Assembly: GCA_035341015.1 (NCBI GenBank)
Contig: DAOQUL010000001.1
Location: forward strand, 1 to 64,000
DNA: 64,000 nt
From: JAKQIM01 sp029557965
GTDB taxonomy: Bacteria > Chloroflexota > Anaerolineae > Anaerolineales > UBA4823
Direction: 5' to 3'
This document shows positions 7,832-16,677 of the stretch, in pieces. Both the position numbers and the translations under genes were made by a program. The stretch's first letter is position 1; the number at the start of each line of letters is the position of its first letter. The notes beneath the pieces were generated by a model. The model saw only the letters and a list, made by a program, of their open reading frames with translations, did not search any database and had not been told where the DNA came from.

Positions 7832-8386
7832 TCAAAGTTGGTGCAGCTCCAGGAATTTGACGGCGGCGTGCAGATCGTCGCAGACCTGGAAGTCATCCAG
7901 GCCGGGGGGCGGGGGCAAGAGCAGTTGGTCGTGGCCGCGGCCTGTGCGCAAGAGGATGCGCTGCGGCACACCGGCGGCCCGGCCGGCCTGCAGGTCGCTC
8001 CAGGCGTCGCCGACCAGGGTGGAACGGGGAATGTCGAGCGAGAGTTCTTGGGCGGCCTGTAAGAGCAGCCCGGGTTGGGGTTTGCGGCAGGGGCAGTGGT
8101 CTTGGGGGGCATGCGGGCATAGGTAGACCCCATCCACGCGGCCGCCGGCCTCACCGATGATCTGCACCAGGCGCCGGTTGATCTCGTGGGCGGTTTCGAT
8201 GGGTAAGATGCCCCGCCCAATGGCGGATTGGTTGGTAATGATGATGATCTTGTAGGGAGAGGTGCTCAGGCTGGCGAGCGCCTCCAGCGCCCCAGGCAGC
8301 ACACTCACATCCTGCCAGGTGCGCACGTAGTTGGTGCAGTTCTCAATGATCACGCCATCGCGGTCGAGGAAAAGGGCCGGAAACAT
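7832..8386 (-). CDS. gmhB: D-glycero-D-manno-heptose 1,7-bisphosphate 7-phosphatase
   Basis: A 184-residue HAD phosphatase. The nucleophile motif FLDRDGVI is at residues 5-12, the second motif is IITNQSAIGRG, the zinc loop is CPHAPQDHCPCRKPQPG (Cys-x-His...Cys-x-Cys) and the fourth motif is VGDAWSDLQAG. The zinc loop is diagnostic of GmhB-type histidinol/heptose phosphatases. It completes the isomerase-kinase-phosphatase heptose series with gmhA and hddA but is on the opposite strand, tail to tail with the epimerase. I chose ATG 8386; an upstream TTG at 8410 lies in the probable promoter. Confidence 0.85.
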   Translation of the reverse strand: MFPALFLDRDGVIIENCTNYVRTWQDVSVLPGALEALASLSTSPYKIIIITNQSAIGRGILPIETAHEINRRLVQIIGEAGGRVDGVYLCPHAPQDHCPCRKPQPGLLLQAAQELSLDIPRSTLVGDAWSDLQAGRAAGVPQRILLRTGRGHDQLLLPPPPGLDDFQVCDDLHAAVKFLELHQL

Positions 8387-8392
8387 GGTGTG

Positions 8393-8398
8393 ATTATA
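8393..8398 (-). promoter_or_regulatory. candidate -10 box of gmhB, implying a leaderless mRNA
   Basis: TATAAT reads on the minus strand at 8398-8393, only six bases upstream of the gmhB ATG. Transcription would then start at or very near the A of the ATG. The expected -35 position (8421-8416) reads CCTAAT, a weak match. Confidence 0.35.
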
Positions 8399-8430
8399 CC
8401 GATAAATCAAGTAAAATTAGGGTTCGGATT

Positions 8431-10095
8431 ATGGAATTACGACACTATTTATCTATTGCTTGGAAGTGGGCCTGGTTGATCGTTTTGTCAGTGGCGATTG
8501 CGGCGGCTTCGAGTTATTTGGCCAGCAAGGCCACCACGCCGTTGTACCGCACAAAAACCACGTTGATGATTGGGCGGGTAACGCAGGCGGTGGAAGCCAG
8601 CGATTTGGATATCTGGACCGGGCAGCAGCTTGCCTATACCTATATCCAATTGGCGCGCCGCGAGCCTGTGCTGCGCGGGGCCATCGAGAGCCTGGGCTTG
8701 CAGATGGATTGGCAGGCATTGGCCAACCAGGTCAGCGCCACCAATATCAACCAGACCTTGCTGATGGAGATCAGCGTGGTGGATAGTGATCCATACCGGG
8801 CCAAGGTGCTGGCGGATGCGATCGCTCAGCAGCTCATCTTGCAGAGCCCGGCGGCAGGGGCGGCATCCAACCCTGAAGAGAAGGCTTTCATCGATGCGCA
8901 GATCGTCGATCTGCAGACCAAGATCGAGAAAGCGCAGGGTGATATTGATCTGCTGCATCAAGAGCTGGATGCGGCCAACAGCGCCCGCCAGATCCAAGAC
9001 CTGGAGAACCAGATCAGTATCCTGGAGACGAAGGTCACCGATTGGCAGTACAGCTATTCGCAGTTGTTGATCTCTGCCCAGGGCGGGGATGTGAATACGT
9101 TGAGCATCGTCGAAGAGGCGAGCATCCCGGGCTGGCCGATCAGCCCGAACGTAAGGATGAACGTGCTGCTGGCCTCGGCCATCGGCCTGGCCCTGGCGGT
9201 GGGCGGGATCTTCCTCATTGAATACCTCGACGACACGGTCAAGGGGCCGGAGGATGTCAAGCGCGTCACCGAGCTGCCTTTGCTGGGTGGCATCTCGCGC
9301 ATTGAGGGGCAAGAGTATCCCGATAAGCTGATCGCTGTCAAGCACCCGCTCTCGCCCATCGTGGAGGCCTACCGGGTGCTGCGCACCAATTTGCAGTTCT
9401 CCTCGGTCGACAAGCCGGCCCGCACCCTGGCCATGACCAGCCCCAGCCCCAGCGAGGGCAAGAGCGTGACCCTGGCCAACCTGGCGGTGGTGATGGCGCA
9501 GTCGGGTATGAAGGTGATCCTGGTGGACACGGATCTGCGCCGCCCGGTGCAGCACAAGATCTTTGCTTTGCCCAACCGCCACGGCTTCAGCGACGCCATC
9601 TTGAACACTAACCCTGGGGCACAGGAATTTTTGCAGGATACCAGTGTGGAGAACTTACGCCTGCTCACCAGCGGCACCCTGCCGCCCAACCCGGCGGAGC
9701 TGCTGGCATCTGAGCGCATGAAGGGGCTGGTCGATGAGCTGAAGGGGCAGGCGGATATTGTGTTGTTTGACAGCCCGCCGACCCTGGTTGTGGCCGACGC
9801 GGCCATCCTGGGCACCTGCGTAGATGGCGTGCTGCTGGTCAATGACGCCGGGCGCACGCGCACCAACGAGCTGCGCCGGGCGGCGGATGAATTGCTGCGC
9901 GTGCGCGCCAATGTGTTGGGCATCATCTTGAACCGCCTGAACGTTGGCCGAAACGGGTACTACTATTATTACTACTACAGCTCAGAAGGCGAGAAGAAGC
10001 GCCACAAGCACCGCCGTACCTGGCTAGAACGCCGCATGCCCTGGCTGCACGATGTTGGGAAGCGTTTGCAGGCCCTGGGAAAGCGCGCCGATTAA
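8431..10095 (+). CDS. Wzz-type chain-length domain fused to a BY-kinase (tyrosine autokinase)
   Basis: A 554-residue fusion controlling polysaccharide chain length and export. The N-terminal Wzz domain has a first helix at residues 13-30, a coiled-coil-rich extracytoplasmic part (residues 140-220, with EKAQGDIDLLHQELDAA and DLENQISILETKV) and a second helix near 240-265 after the proline-rich PGWPISPN. The kinase domain carries Walker A SPSPSEGKSV (about 335), Walker A' VILVDTDLRRP and Walker B VLFDSPP. It ends in a cluster of seven consecutive tyrosines (about 509-515), the usual autophosphorylation site, then a basic tail. The phosphatase at 12000 is its likely partner. It is divergent from gmhB. 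Confidence 0.9.
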   Translation: MELRHYLSIAWKWAWLIVLSVAIAAASSYLASKATTPLYRTKTTLMIGRVTQAVEASDLDIWTGQQLAYTYIQLARREPVLRGAIESLGLQMDWQALANQVSATNINQTLLMEISVVDSDPYRAKVLADAIAQQLILQSPAAGAASNPEEKAFIDAQIVDLQTKIEKAQGDIDLLHQELDAANSARQIQDLENQISILETKVTDWQYSYSQLLISAQGGDVNTLSIVEEASIPGWPISPNVRMNVLLASAIGLALAVGGIFLIEYLDDTVKGPEDVKRVTELPLLGGISRIEGQEYPDKLIAVKHPLSPIVEAYRVLRTNLQFSSVDKPARTLAMTSPSPSEGKSVTLANLAVVMAQSGMKVILVDTDLRRPVQHKIFALPNRHGFSDAILNTNPGAQEFLQDTSVENLRLLTSGTLPPNPAELLASERMKGLVDELKGQADIVLFDSPPTLVVADAAILGTCVDGVLLVNDAGRTRTNELRRAADELLRVRANVLGIILNRLNVGRNGYYYYYYYSSEGEKKRHKHRRTWLERRMPWLHDVGKRLQALGKRAD

Positions 10096-10163
10096 CCTGG
10101 CTGAGCCTGGCAGGGCAGGGGTGCAGGAAAAACGCCGTGCTGCGCATAGCCAATAGAGATCAA

Positions 10164-10204
10164 AGAGGGCTGCCCTGGGTGAATAAGGTGGCCCTCTGAT
10201 CGTT
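10164..10204 (+). terminator. weak candidate terminator after the BY-kinase gene
   Basis: AGAGGGC (10164-10170) pairs with GCCCTCT (10191-10197) across a 20-base loop, followed by GATCGTTT. The loop is long and the T-run short, so this may only be a partial terminator within the glycan operon. Confidence 0.3.
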
Positions 10205-10212
10205 TAAATGAT

Positions 10213-11247
10213 ATGAGATTCCTTCGATCTAAGTACTTCCGTTTTGGCCTGGGCGTTTTGATCGCCTGCATTTCGCTTTACCTGGCGCTGCGCAATATCT
10301 CGGTGGCAGATTTTCAGGCTTCTCTTAGCCGGGCAGAGTGGAAATGGGTTGGGCTGGCGCTGTTCAGCGTGGCAGTCAATATCCTGGCCAAGATCATCCG
10401 CTGGCAGGTGCTGATCGGCAGGGGGCCGGCGCGGGTAGGGTTTGCCCGGCTGTTGATGGCCAACCTGGCTGGCCAGGCCTTGAACGCTTTGTACCCGGCG
10501 CGGGTGGGCGACCTGGGGCGCGCCTATGCCGCCGGCGAGAACGGCTCTCAGCGGGCCTTCCTGCTCGGCACCATTGCGTTAGAAAAGATCGTTGATCTGC
10601 TGTCGTATGGGCTGCTGGTGTTGTTGGTATTGCTTTTGATGCCGCTGCCAGCCTGGCTGAACCAGTCGTTCTATGTGCTGATCGCCGGGGCTGTGCTGCT
10701 GGCGGCGGGGGCGCTGATCTTGAGTCACAACCGTGCCTGGGGCGGGCGTTTCCTGGCCTGGTTCCAAGAACGCCGCCCGCGCTGGGTGCCCGAACGGGTG
10801 ACGGTCTTCATCCAGGCCGCATTCGCCAGCCTGGATGTGCTGCGCAGCGGCTGGGACCTGTTCAGGATATCCTTTTGGTCGGCAGTGGTGTGGGCCGTGG
10901 CGGTCTGGACGAATTATCTCGTCATCCGGGCCCTGGATATCCGCTTCGACGGATGGGCGGGAGATGTGCCGGCGATCTTCTTGGCGCCATGCCTGGTGTT
11001 GGTGGGGCTGACGGTGGGGATTTCTGTGCCCTCGGTTCCGGGGCGAATTGGCATCTATGAGTATATCTGTGTTTTGGCGCTGGCGGTTTTTGGGGTGCCA
11101 CAGGCGCCGGCGTTCGTTTATGGGGTGCTGCTGCACAGCATTGTCTTCATCCCAACCACCCTGGCGGGCCTGGCCTCGCTGGTCATCTTGGGATGGCCGA
11201 GCAACCAGGCGAAACTGCTCCAAATGATGGACAGGGCAGAGGGTTAG
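10213..11247 (+). CDS. lysylphosphatidylglycerol synthase-like / flippase-like membrane protein (UPF0104)
   Basis: A 344-residue polytopic membrane protein with about eight helices and the family features ARVGDLGRAYAAG (about residues 95-107), a basic loop and the C-terminal SVPGRIGIYEY near residue 280. Members of this family are either the flippase part of MprF or proteins of glycan and hopanoid loci thought to move lipid-linked substrates. No aminoacyl-transfer domain is present. Placed in a glycan operon before a WecG-type transferase, it may help move or tether a lipid-linked intermediate. That role is inferred. Confidence 0.8.
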   Translation: MRFLRSKYFRFGLGVLIACISLYLALRNISVADFQASLSRAEWKWVGLALFSVAVNILAKIIRWQVLIGRGPARVGFARLLMANLAGQALNALYPARVGDLGRAYAAGENGSQRAFLLGTIALEKIVDLLSYGLLVLLVLLLMPLPAWLNQSFYVLIAGAVLLAAGALILSHNRAWGGRFLAWFQERRPRWVPERVTVFIQAAFASLDVLRSGWDLFRISFWSAVVWAVAVWTNYLVIRALDIRFDGWAGDVPAIFLAPCLVLVGLTVGISVPSVPGRIGIYEYICVLALAVFGVPQAPAFVYGVLLHSIVFIPTTLAGLASLVILGWPSNQAKLLQMMDRAEG

Positions 11248-11256
11248 GAGGCACGC

Positions 11257-12000
11257 GTGGAGAAGCTGGATATCCTGGGCATCCCAGTGGCCTGCGTCAC
11301 CAAGCTGCATTTGCTGGCTATTGTCACTGCCTGGGCCTGCGAGGAAGAGCGGCGGCATGTTTCATACGTCAATGCCCACTGCTTGAACCTGGCGGCTCGC
11401 GACCCCAGCTACCGTGCTATTCTCAATCAATCTGATCTGGTATACTCGGACGGAAAGAGCGTGGTTTGGGCCAGCCATCTCCTCGGCGGGCCGCAGGTAC
11501 ACAAGATCACCGGGCGAGATTGGATCCACGATCTGTGCCGCTGTGCTGAGCAAGATGGGTTGTCGATGTACATCCTGGCGGGTCGCCCGGGGGTGGCTGA
11601 AAAGGCCTGCCGGAATTTATTGGAATGCTGGCCTGGCTTGAAGATCACCGGCTGCAGCGATGGTTATTTCATCACGAAGTCTGAGGCGGTGGTGCTTGAT
11701 GAATTGGCGGCGCAGCCTCCGCACTTCCTGTTGGTGGGAATGGGGTCGCCTTTGCAGGAGAAATGGATCGCGCGCTGGCGGGCACAGATCGCTTCACCGG
11801 TCTGCTGGTCGGTGGGGGCGCTCTTTGATTACGTAGCTGGCGAGGAAGCCCCCGTTCCGGCCTGGATGGACCGGGTTGGCCTGGAATGGCTGTGGCGTTT
11901 GATGATCGATCCGGGCGGTAAGTGGCAGCGTTACCTGATCGGCAATCCTTTGTTTGTGGTGCGGATCCTGGGGCAAATCCTGGGCTCGCGGAGGAAATAA
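11257..12000 (+). CDS. WecG/TagA/CpsF family glycosyltransferase (GT26)
   Basis: A 247-residue GT26 enzyme that transfers a sugar (ManNAcA or ManNAc in characterised members) to a lipid-linked sugar on the cytoplasmic membrane face. Family marks are VSYVNAHCLNLAARDPSY (about residues 35-52), the catalytic-Asp region SDLVYSDGKSVVWASHLLGG, RDWIHDLC, and FLLVGMGSPLQEKW (about 158-171). The GTG start at 11257 follows AGGAGG at 11246-11251. It overlaps the next gene by one base (TAATG). It likely adds the second sugar after the initiating transferase at 3761. Confidence 0.88.
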   Translation: MEKLDILGIPVACVTKLHLLAIVTAWACEEERRHVSYVNAHCLNLAARDPSYRAILNQSDLVYSDGKSVVWASHLLGGPQVHKITGRDWIHDLCRCAEQDGLSMYILAGRPGVAEKACRNLLECWPGLKITGCSDGYFITKSEAVVLDELAAQPPHFLLVGMGSPLQEKWIARWRAQIASPVCWSVGALFDYVAGEEAPVPAWMDRVGLEWLWRLMIDPGGKWQRYLIGNPLFVVRILGQILGSRRK

Positions 12001-12518
12001 TGCCATCTGTGTTGTTTGTGTGTACGGCCAACATCTGTCGTTCGCCAATGGCGAGCGCCCTGTTCCAGGGGCAGATTGCACAGCGCCCGGACGCAAAACG
12101 CTGGCGCGTGGCCTCGGCTGGGGTATGGGCGATGGATGGCAGCCCGGCGGCGCGTTACACCCAGGCGGTGGTGGAGAAGCGTGGATTTGACTTGTCATCT
12201 CACCGGGCGCAGGGCGTCAGCCGCGAGCTGCTGCGCCGCTACGATCTGATCTTGACGATGGAACGGGGGCATAAAGAGGCATTGCAGGCTGAATTCCCAG
12301 GCCTGGCTAACCGCATCTACGTGATCACCGAGATGGTTGACTGCCGGGGCGATATTGCCGATCCTATGGGTGGAGCGGTTATTGATTACGAGGATACGGC
12401 TCGTGAGCTGGAGGGTATCTTGACCCTGGGAATGGAAAAGATCATTAGCCTGGCAGCAGAACGCCAATCGACGGACAGTGGCGATCAGCGGAATGGGGAG
12501 CAGTCCCGTGCAGATTGA
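12000..12518 (+). CDS. low-molecular-weight protein-tyrosine phosphatase (Wzb/Etp-like)
   Basis: A 172-residue cysteine phosphatase. The P-loop CTANICRS starts at residue 8 (nucleophile Cys8, Arg14) and the general acid Asp lies in DPMGG near residue 120. The usual partner is a BY-kinase; dephosphorylating its tyrosine tail lets chain-length control cycle. The kinase at 8431 lies three genes upstream in the same direction. ATG 12000 overlaps the preceding TAA. The C-terminus extends about 20 residues past the family core and overlaps the next gene. Confidence 0.9.
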   Translation: MPSVLFVCTANICRSPMASALFQGQIAQRPDAKRWRVASAGVWAMDGSPAARYTQAVVEKRGFDLSSHRAQGVSRELLRRYDLILTMERGHKEALQAEFPGLANRIYVITEMVDCRGDIADPMGGAVIDYEDTARELEGILTLGMEKIISLAAERQSTDSGDQRNGEQSRAD

Positions 12519-14448
12519 GAGAGAGACTTTTTCTGTGCCGCGTTGGCTGCTGCCGATCATCCTGGTTGCAGCACTCATCCAGGGGGCGCTCTATACCTGG
12601 CTGATGCCACCCTGGCAGCATTATGATGAGCCGGGGCATTTTGAATATGTCTGGCTGGTGGCACGCCATAACCGTTTGCCACAGGCTGGCGAAGTTGACG
12701 CGGAGATGCGCCGCGCCATGGTCGCATCGATGATCGGGCATGGCTTTTATGATGGCCTGGGTTATTTGCCCGATTTGACGGTTCAGGATGAACCGCTTTC
12801 GATCGGGTGGACGCAGCTTGATGAGCCGCCTCTTTATTATCTACTGGCATCTCTCCCGGTGCGCCTGGTGCTCACTCAGAATATTGATGTTCAACTCTAT
12901 GCGGCGCGCCTGGCCTCCATTTTGTTATATGTAATTAGCATCCTGGCAGCTTACGGAGCCGTCTCAGAGGTGGTGAGTGCGCCCAATCCGCTGCGCTGGT
13001 TGGTGCCCATCACCCTGGTGTTTTTGCCTGGTTACGCAGACCTGATGACCGCAGTGAATAATGATGTGGCGGCTATTGCAGGGTTCTCGTTGTTTATCTG
13101 GGCCGGTACACGTGTTATTTGCCGTGGGCTGAGCCTGCTGAATGGCCTGGGGCTGGTTTTGGCGGCGACGTTCTGTGGGCTGTCTAAAGAAACTGCTTAC
13201 CTGGCAGTGCCACTTGGCGTGTTGGCGCTGGTTTTGGCAATTTCTCGTGGCAAGAAGTGGCAGGTTGGCTTGTGGGGATTGGGTGCTGTTGCTGTGTTGG
13301 CGGCTGTGATCGCAGCGATGGGCTGGGGTGATGCCGCAAAGTGGTACAGGGGAACCGATCAGCCTTCGGGCACCCAGGCCCTTCGCTCAGATGCTCCGTT
13401 GGGCAAGCATGCCTTTGGGCTTGACGTGTTACCGTCTACAGCTTCTTTTGTGCAGTTGGCGCAGCTTGTATCCCCTGATGATCTTGCTGATCTGCAGGGA
13501 AAGCCGGTGACCCTGGGGGCCTGGATGTGGGCAGATGTCCCTGGGCAGTATACTTTCCCTGTCTTGCGGGCTACTCACCAGGATCAGAGCATCAGCCAGA
13601 TGGAACAGCATGCGGTATCCCTCAGTAGTGAGCCAACCTTTTATGCTTTTGCGGCCTCGGTTCCCGCGGATACGGCCTTGCTACAAGTGATCGTGATCGC
13701 TCGCTCAGGAGAGGATGATGCGCAGGGGAGCCTTTACCTGGACGGCTTGGTTTTGGCAGAGGGTGAATATGCCACATCCGAAGCACCGGCATGGGAGTCG
13801 GATTCGGCAGTCACCGGAAGTTGGGGCGGGGCGGCGGTGGTCAATGTGCTGCGGAATGCTTCTGCCGAACGAGCCGGGCCGTATGTAAGACCCTGGGTAG
13901 ACCGTTTAAGCGCCAGGGTGATGCCCGACCAGGGGCGAGCTTCGATGGGTCTGTATTCTTTGCTCGATCTGGATGGCACAGACTGGTATTATCGTTCAAC
14001 AGCCCAAACCATGCTGCGCACTTTTTGGGGGTTGTTTGGGTGGGGGCATGTGGCCTTGCTGGGCTCAAAACCTTACCGTGTGCTGGCGGCTGTCACGATT
14101 GCTGGCGCTCTGGGCGCTTTGTTTATTTTCTTCAAAAGTAAACCTCGCACGTGGCAGTGGAATGCTATGATCCTTTGGGTCGTCAGTCTTGGCTTGGTGT
14201 GGGGCGTGGCGGTTTTGCGGGGCACAGTATATCTGTTCCATTGGCCATTCATCCCAGGGGCTCGTTACGCCTACCCGGCAATCATCCCTACAATCGGAAT
14301 GCTGTGCCTGGGCTGGGTGTCGATTCTAAATCTGCTGGCGGGCTGGTTAAAAGTCCCGCCCAAAGCCTGGGCCATTCTCTACGTTGTCATGCTCTTGACC
14401 TTGAATGGACTAGCTATTGCCAGCATCCTGGGGTATTATCACTCCTGA
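12508..14448 (+). CDS. large polytopic membrane protein, GT-C/DUF2142-like
   Basis: A 646-residue membrane protein. After the first helix comes an acidic loop with PPWQHYDEPGHFEYVW (about residues 26-41), typical of GT-C transferases and DUF2142 proteins. About ten helices follow, interrupted by an extracytoplasmic insert of roughly 200 residues (about 285-480) that looks beta-rich and carbohydrate-module-like. It probably transfers or ligates lipid-linked sugar outside the membrane. Start candidates are GTG 12478, ATG 12493 and GTG 12508; I prefer 12508 because GGGGAG precedes it at suitable spacing. All overlap the phosphatase gene. Confidence 0.65.
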   Translation: MQIERETFSVPRWLLPIILVAALIQGALYTWLMPPWQHYDEPGHFEYVWLVARHNRLPQAGEVDAEMRRAMVASMIGHGFYDGLGYLPDLTVQDEPLSIGWTQLDEPPLYYLLASLPVRLVLTQNIDVQLYAARLASILLYVISILAAYGAVSEVVSAPNPLRWLVPITLVFLPGYADLMTAVNNDVAAIAGFSLFIWAGTRVICRGLSLLNGLGLVLAATFCGLSKETAYLAVPLGVLALVLAISRGKKWQVGLWGLGAVAVLAAVIAAMGWGDAAKWYRGTDQPSGTQALRSDAPLGKHAFGLDVLPSTASFVQLAQLVSPDDLADLQGKPVTLGAWMWADVPGQYTFPVLRATHQDQSISQMEQHAVSLSSEPTFYAFAASVPADTALLQVIVIARSGEDDAQGSLYLDGLVLAEGEYATSEAPAWESDSAVTGSWGGAAVVNVLRNASAERAGPYVRPWVDRLSARVMPDQGRASMGLYSLLDLDGTDWYYRSTAQTMLRTFWGLFGWGHVALLGSKPYRVLAAVTIAGALGALFIFFKSKPRTWQWNAMILWVVSLGLVWGVAVLRGTVYLFHWPFIPGARYAYPAIIPTIGMLCLGWVSILNLLAGWLKVPPKAWAILYVVMLLTLNGLAIASILGYYHS

Positions 14449-14460
14449 ACGAGCGAGGTA

Positions 14461-15993
14461 ATGTTGAGAAAAGCTGTAATATTTTTGTTGGTGCTGATCC
14501 TGGCTTTGCAGGCCTGCGCCGGTCAGGGGGATGTGGCGAGCCAACCAGTGCTGCCGGCGGACCTGCCGGTTATTAGCGAAACCGTTGCAGTTAATACACT
14601 CACCCCCACTTTGCGACCAGTCACCCCAACCCAACCACCCGGCCCCACGGTTACGATGACCCCAGTGCCAACTGCCACTGCCACCCCACAGGCATTGGCC
14701 TGGTCTGTAAACGGGGTCGAAATCCGTCGCCCGGGTAGCATTGGGCACTCACAAGATTTGGGAGCTCACTGGCTGCGCCGCAATGCATTGTTGTGGTCTG
14801 TTGTTGAGGCTACACAGGGCTTTCGTGACTGGACGGCGGTGGCAAGCCTGGAACAAGAGCTGATCCAAGTATCTCAAGCCGGCATGGAGGTCATCTTGGT
14901 GGTGAGAGGTACGCCGGAATGGGCGCAAGCCCTCCCTGGCGTCGGCTGCGGCCCACTGAGGGTTGAGAGCCGTGAAGCATTTGCTTCTTTTTTGTATGAA
15001 GCCGTGCAGCGGTACAGTGCCCCACCGTATAACGTCCATTTTTGGGAATTATGGAATGAACCAGACATTGACCCGGCCTTGATTGCTCCCACCAACCCGT
15101 TCGGCTGCTGGGGTGACCTTTCTGACCCGTATTACGGTGGGGGCGATTATGCCGAGGTGCTCAAGGTCGTTTATCCGCGCATCAAGATCGCCGATCCGCA
15201 AGCACAGGTTTTAGTGGGCGGGTTGTTGTTAGATTGCGATCCGCGTCTGCCGCCAGAAACATCTCCAGGATCGGGACAATTAAAAGACTGCACGCCATCC
15301 AGATTTTTGGAAGGCATCCTGGAAAATGGCGGCGGCGATTACTTCGATGGGGTTAGTTTCCATGCCTATGATTTTTACAACGGCATACAAGGGCAGTTCA
15401 GTAACGGCAGTTGGCACAGTTCGTGGAACAGCACCGGCCCTGTGTTGTTGGCAAAGGCAGAGTACCTGTTTGAATTATTGACTGCCTATGGCTACCCTGG
15501 TAAATTCCTGATGAATACAGAGGTGGCTTTGCTGTGTGGTCGTGATGGCACAGAAGCAATATGCCAGGCAGAAGACTTCTCGATCACCAAGGCATATTAT
15601 GCGGTTCAAGCTTATACTACGGCACAGTCGATTGGCCTTTGGGCAAATATTTGGTACAGCATGGAAGGTTGGCGTGGATCTGCCCTGGTGAGTTCTTCGG
15701 GCGAGCCACTGTTTGTTTATCAGGCCATTCACAATTTTTCTGAGCGGCTTGACCAATTGGCAGCCTGGGGCGAAGTGGACGATTTTGAAGGCGTGCGCAT
15801 CTATGAATTCCGCGGGGGTGAGGAAGATGTGGATACTCAAGTGTGGGTGACCTGGTCTTTGGATGGCGCTCCGCACGATATTTCTCTGCCCGCTTTACCC
15901 AATGCAGTGTACGATGCTTTTGGGAATATGCTGCCGCTCAGCCAACAGATCACTGTGACCGTAGCGCCAGTTTACATCGAGTGGTCTGAATAA
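14461..15993 (+). CDS. secreted lipoprotein with a glycoside hydrolase-like TIM barrel
   Basis: A 510-residue lipoprotein. The signal peptide ends in the lipobox LQAC (Cys19), followed by a Thr/Pro-rich linker (about residues 45-75, with TPTLRPVTPTQPPGPT). The catalytic-like barrel has WELWNEPD at about 194-201, the conserved Asn-Glu acid/base pair of clan GH-A, and NTEVALLC near 351 as a possible nucleophile Glu. GH5, GH39 and similar families share this pattern; I cannot assign one. As the last gene of the glycan run it may trim or remodel the exported polysaccharide at the cell surface. Confidence 0.7.
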   Translation: MLRKAVIFLLVLILALQACAGQGDVASQPVLPADLPVISETVAVNTLTPTLRPVTPTQPPGPTVTMTPVPTATATPQALAWSVNGVEIRRPGSIGHSQDLGAHWLRRNALLWSVVEATQGFRDWTAVASLEQELIQVSQAGMEVILVVRGTPEWAQALPGVGCGPLRVESREAFASFLYEAVQRYSAPPYNVHFWELWNEPDIDPALIAPTNPFGCWGDLSDPYYGGGDYAEVLKVVYPRIKIADPQAQVLVGGLLLDCDPRLPPETSPGSGQLKDCTPSRFLEGILENGGGDYFDGVSFHAYDFYNGIQGQFSNGSWHSSWNSTGPVLLAKAEYLFELLTAYGYPGKFLMNTEVALLCGRDGTEAICQAEDFSITKAYYAVQAYTTAQSIGLWANIWYSMEGWRGSALVSSSGEPLFVYQAIHNFSERLDQLAAWGEVDDFEGVRIYEFRGGEEDVDTQVWVTWSLDGAPHDISLPALPNAVYDAFGNMLPLSQQITVTVAPVYIEWSE

Positions 15994-16012
15994 TGCTCTG
16001 GTAAGCCAATTG

Positions 16013-16021
16013 TGATATACT
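16013..16021 (+). promoter_or_regulatory. extended -10 promoter candidate for the sigma factor gene
   Basis: TGATATACT carries an extended -10 (TG-n-TATACT). No good -35 is visible 17 bases upstream. The leader would be about 60 bases to the GTG at 16089. Confidence 0.4.
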
Positions 16022-16088
16022 GCGAGAAACTTTTGGCCTTTGGCGGGGTTATTGTTTGTGAGTCTCCCGCTGGCAGTAAGGAAAGGGC

Positions 16089-16676
16089 GTGTTAGACTCA
16101 AAAGAGGAGCCGGCCCTTGACCGGGCAATGCAGGGAGATAACGAGGCTTTCGGAGCGCTTTACGAGCGTTACGTGGGCCGGATATATAATTACGTGTACT
16201 ATCGTACCGGCAATCAGCATGATGCGGAGGATTTGACGGCGCGCGTTTTTTACCGGGCAATGCGCCATATCCACCAGTATGAAGACCGCGGACTGCCGAT
16301 ATCGGCCTGGTTGTACCGTATCGCTCACAACCTGGTAGCCAATTGGCACCGCGATCGCAGCCGCCGGGTGGAGATTCCGCTGGACGATGGTCTGACGTTT
16401 CCCATTGGGCTGGCAGAGCATCCAGAAGCCACGCTGGTACACAGCGAAGAACGAGAGAGATTGCTGCAGATCATCCGAGGGCTGTCTGCTGAACGTCAGC
16501 AGTTGTTGATCTTAAAGTTTGTTGAGCATATGTCGAACGCAGAGATTGGTCAGATCATGGGACGCACGGAAGGGGCAGTTAAAAGCCTTTATCATCGTAC
16601 ACTGCTGGCCTTAAGAGATGATATGGAAACTATCCTCGCTAACGAGATGTCAGGGGATGGGGAATCGAGACAGTAA
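16089..16676 (+). CDS. ECF-type RNA polymerase sigma factor
   Basis: A 195-residue sigma-70 family protein with only regions 2 and 4. Region 2 contains FGALYERYVGRIYNYVYYRT and DAEDLTARVFYRAM (about residues 18-60). Region 4 contains LLILKFVEHMSNAEIGQIMG and TEGAVKSLYHRTL (about 138-175), a clear helix-turn-helix. The start is GTG 16089 after AAGGAAAGGG. It is followed after one base by a small membrane protein that may be its anti-sigma partner. Target genes are unknown. Confidence 0.9.
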   Translation: MLDSKEEPALDRAMQGDNEAFGALYERYVGRIYNYVYYRTGNQHDAEDLTARVFYRAMRHIHQYEDRGLPISAWLYRIAHNLVANWHRDRSRRVEIPLDDGLTFPIGLAEHPEATLVHSEERERLLQIIRGLSAERQQLLILKFVEHMSNAEIGQIMGRTEGAVKSLYHRTLLALRDDMETILANEMSGDGESRQ

Positions 16677-16677
16677 C

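Noticed and set aside
8488..9582. A 364-codon minus-strand frame opposite the BY-kinase gene.
   Set aside because: Antisense shadow of a gene with clear Wzz and Walker motifs; no recognisable protein features.
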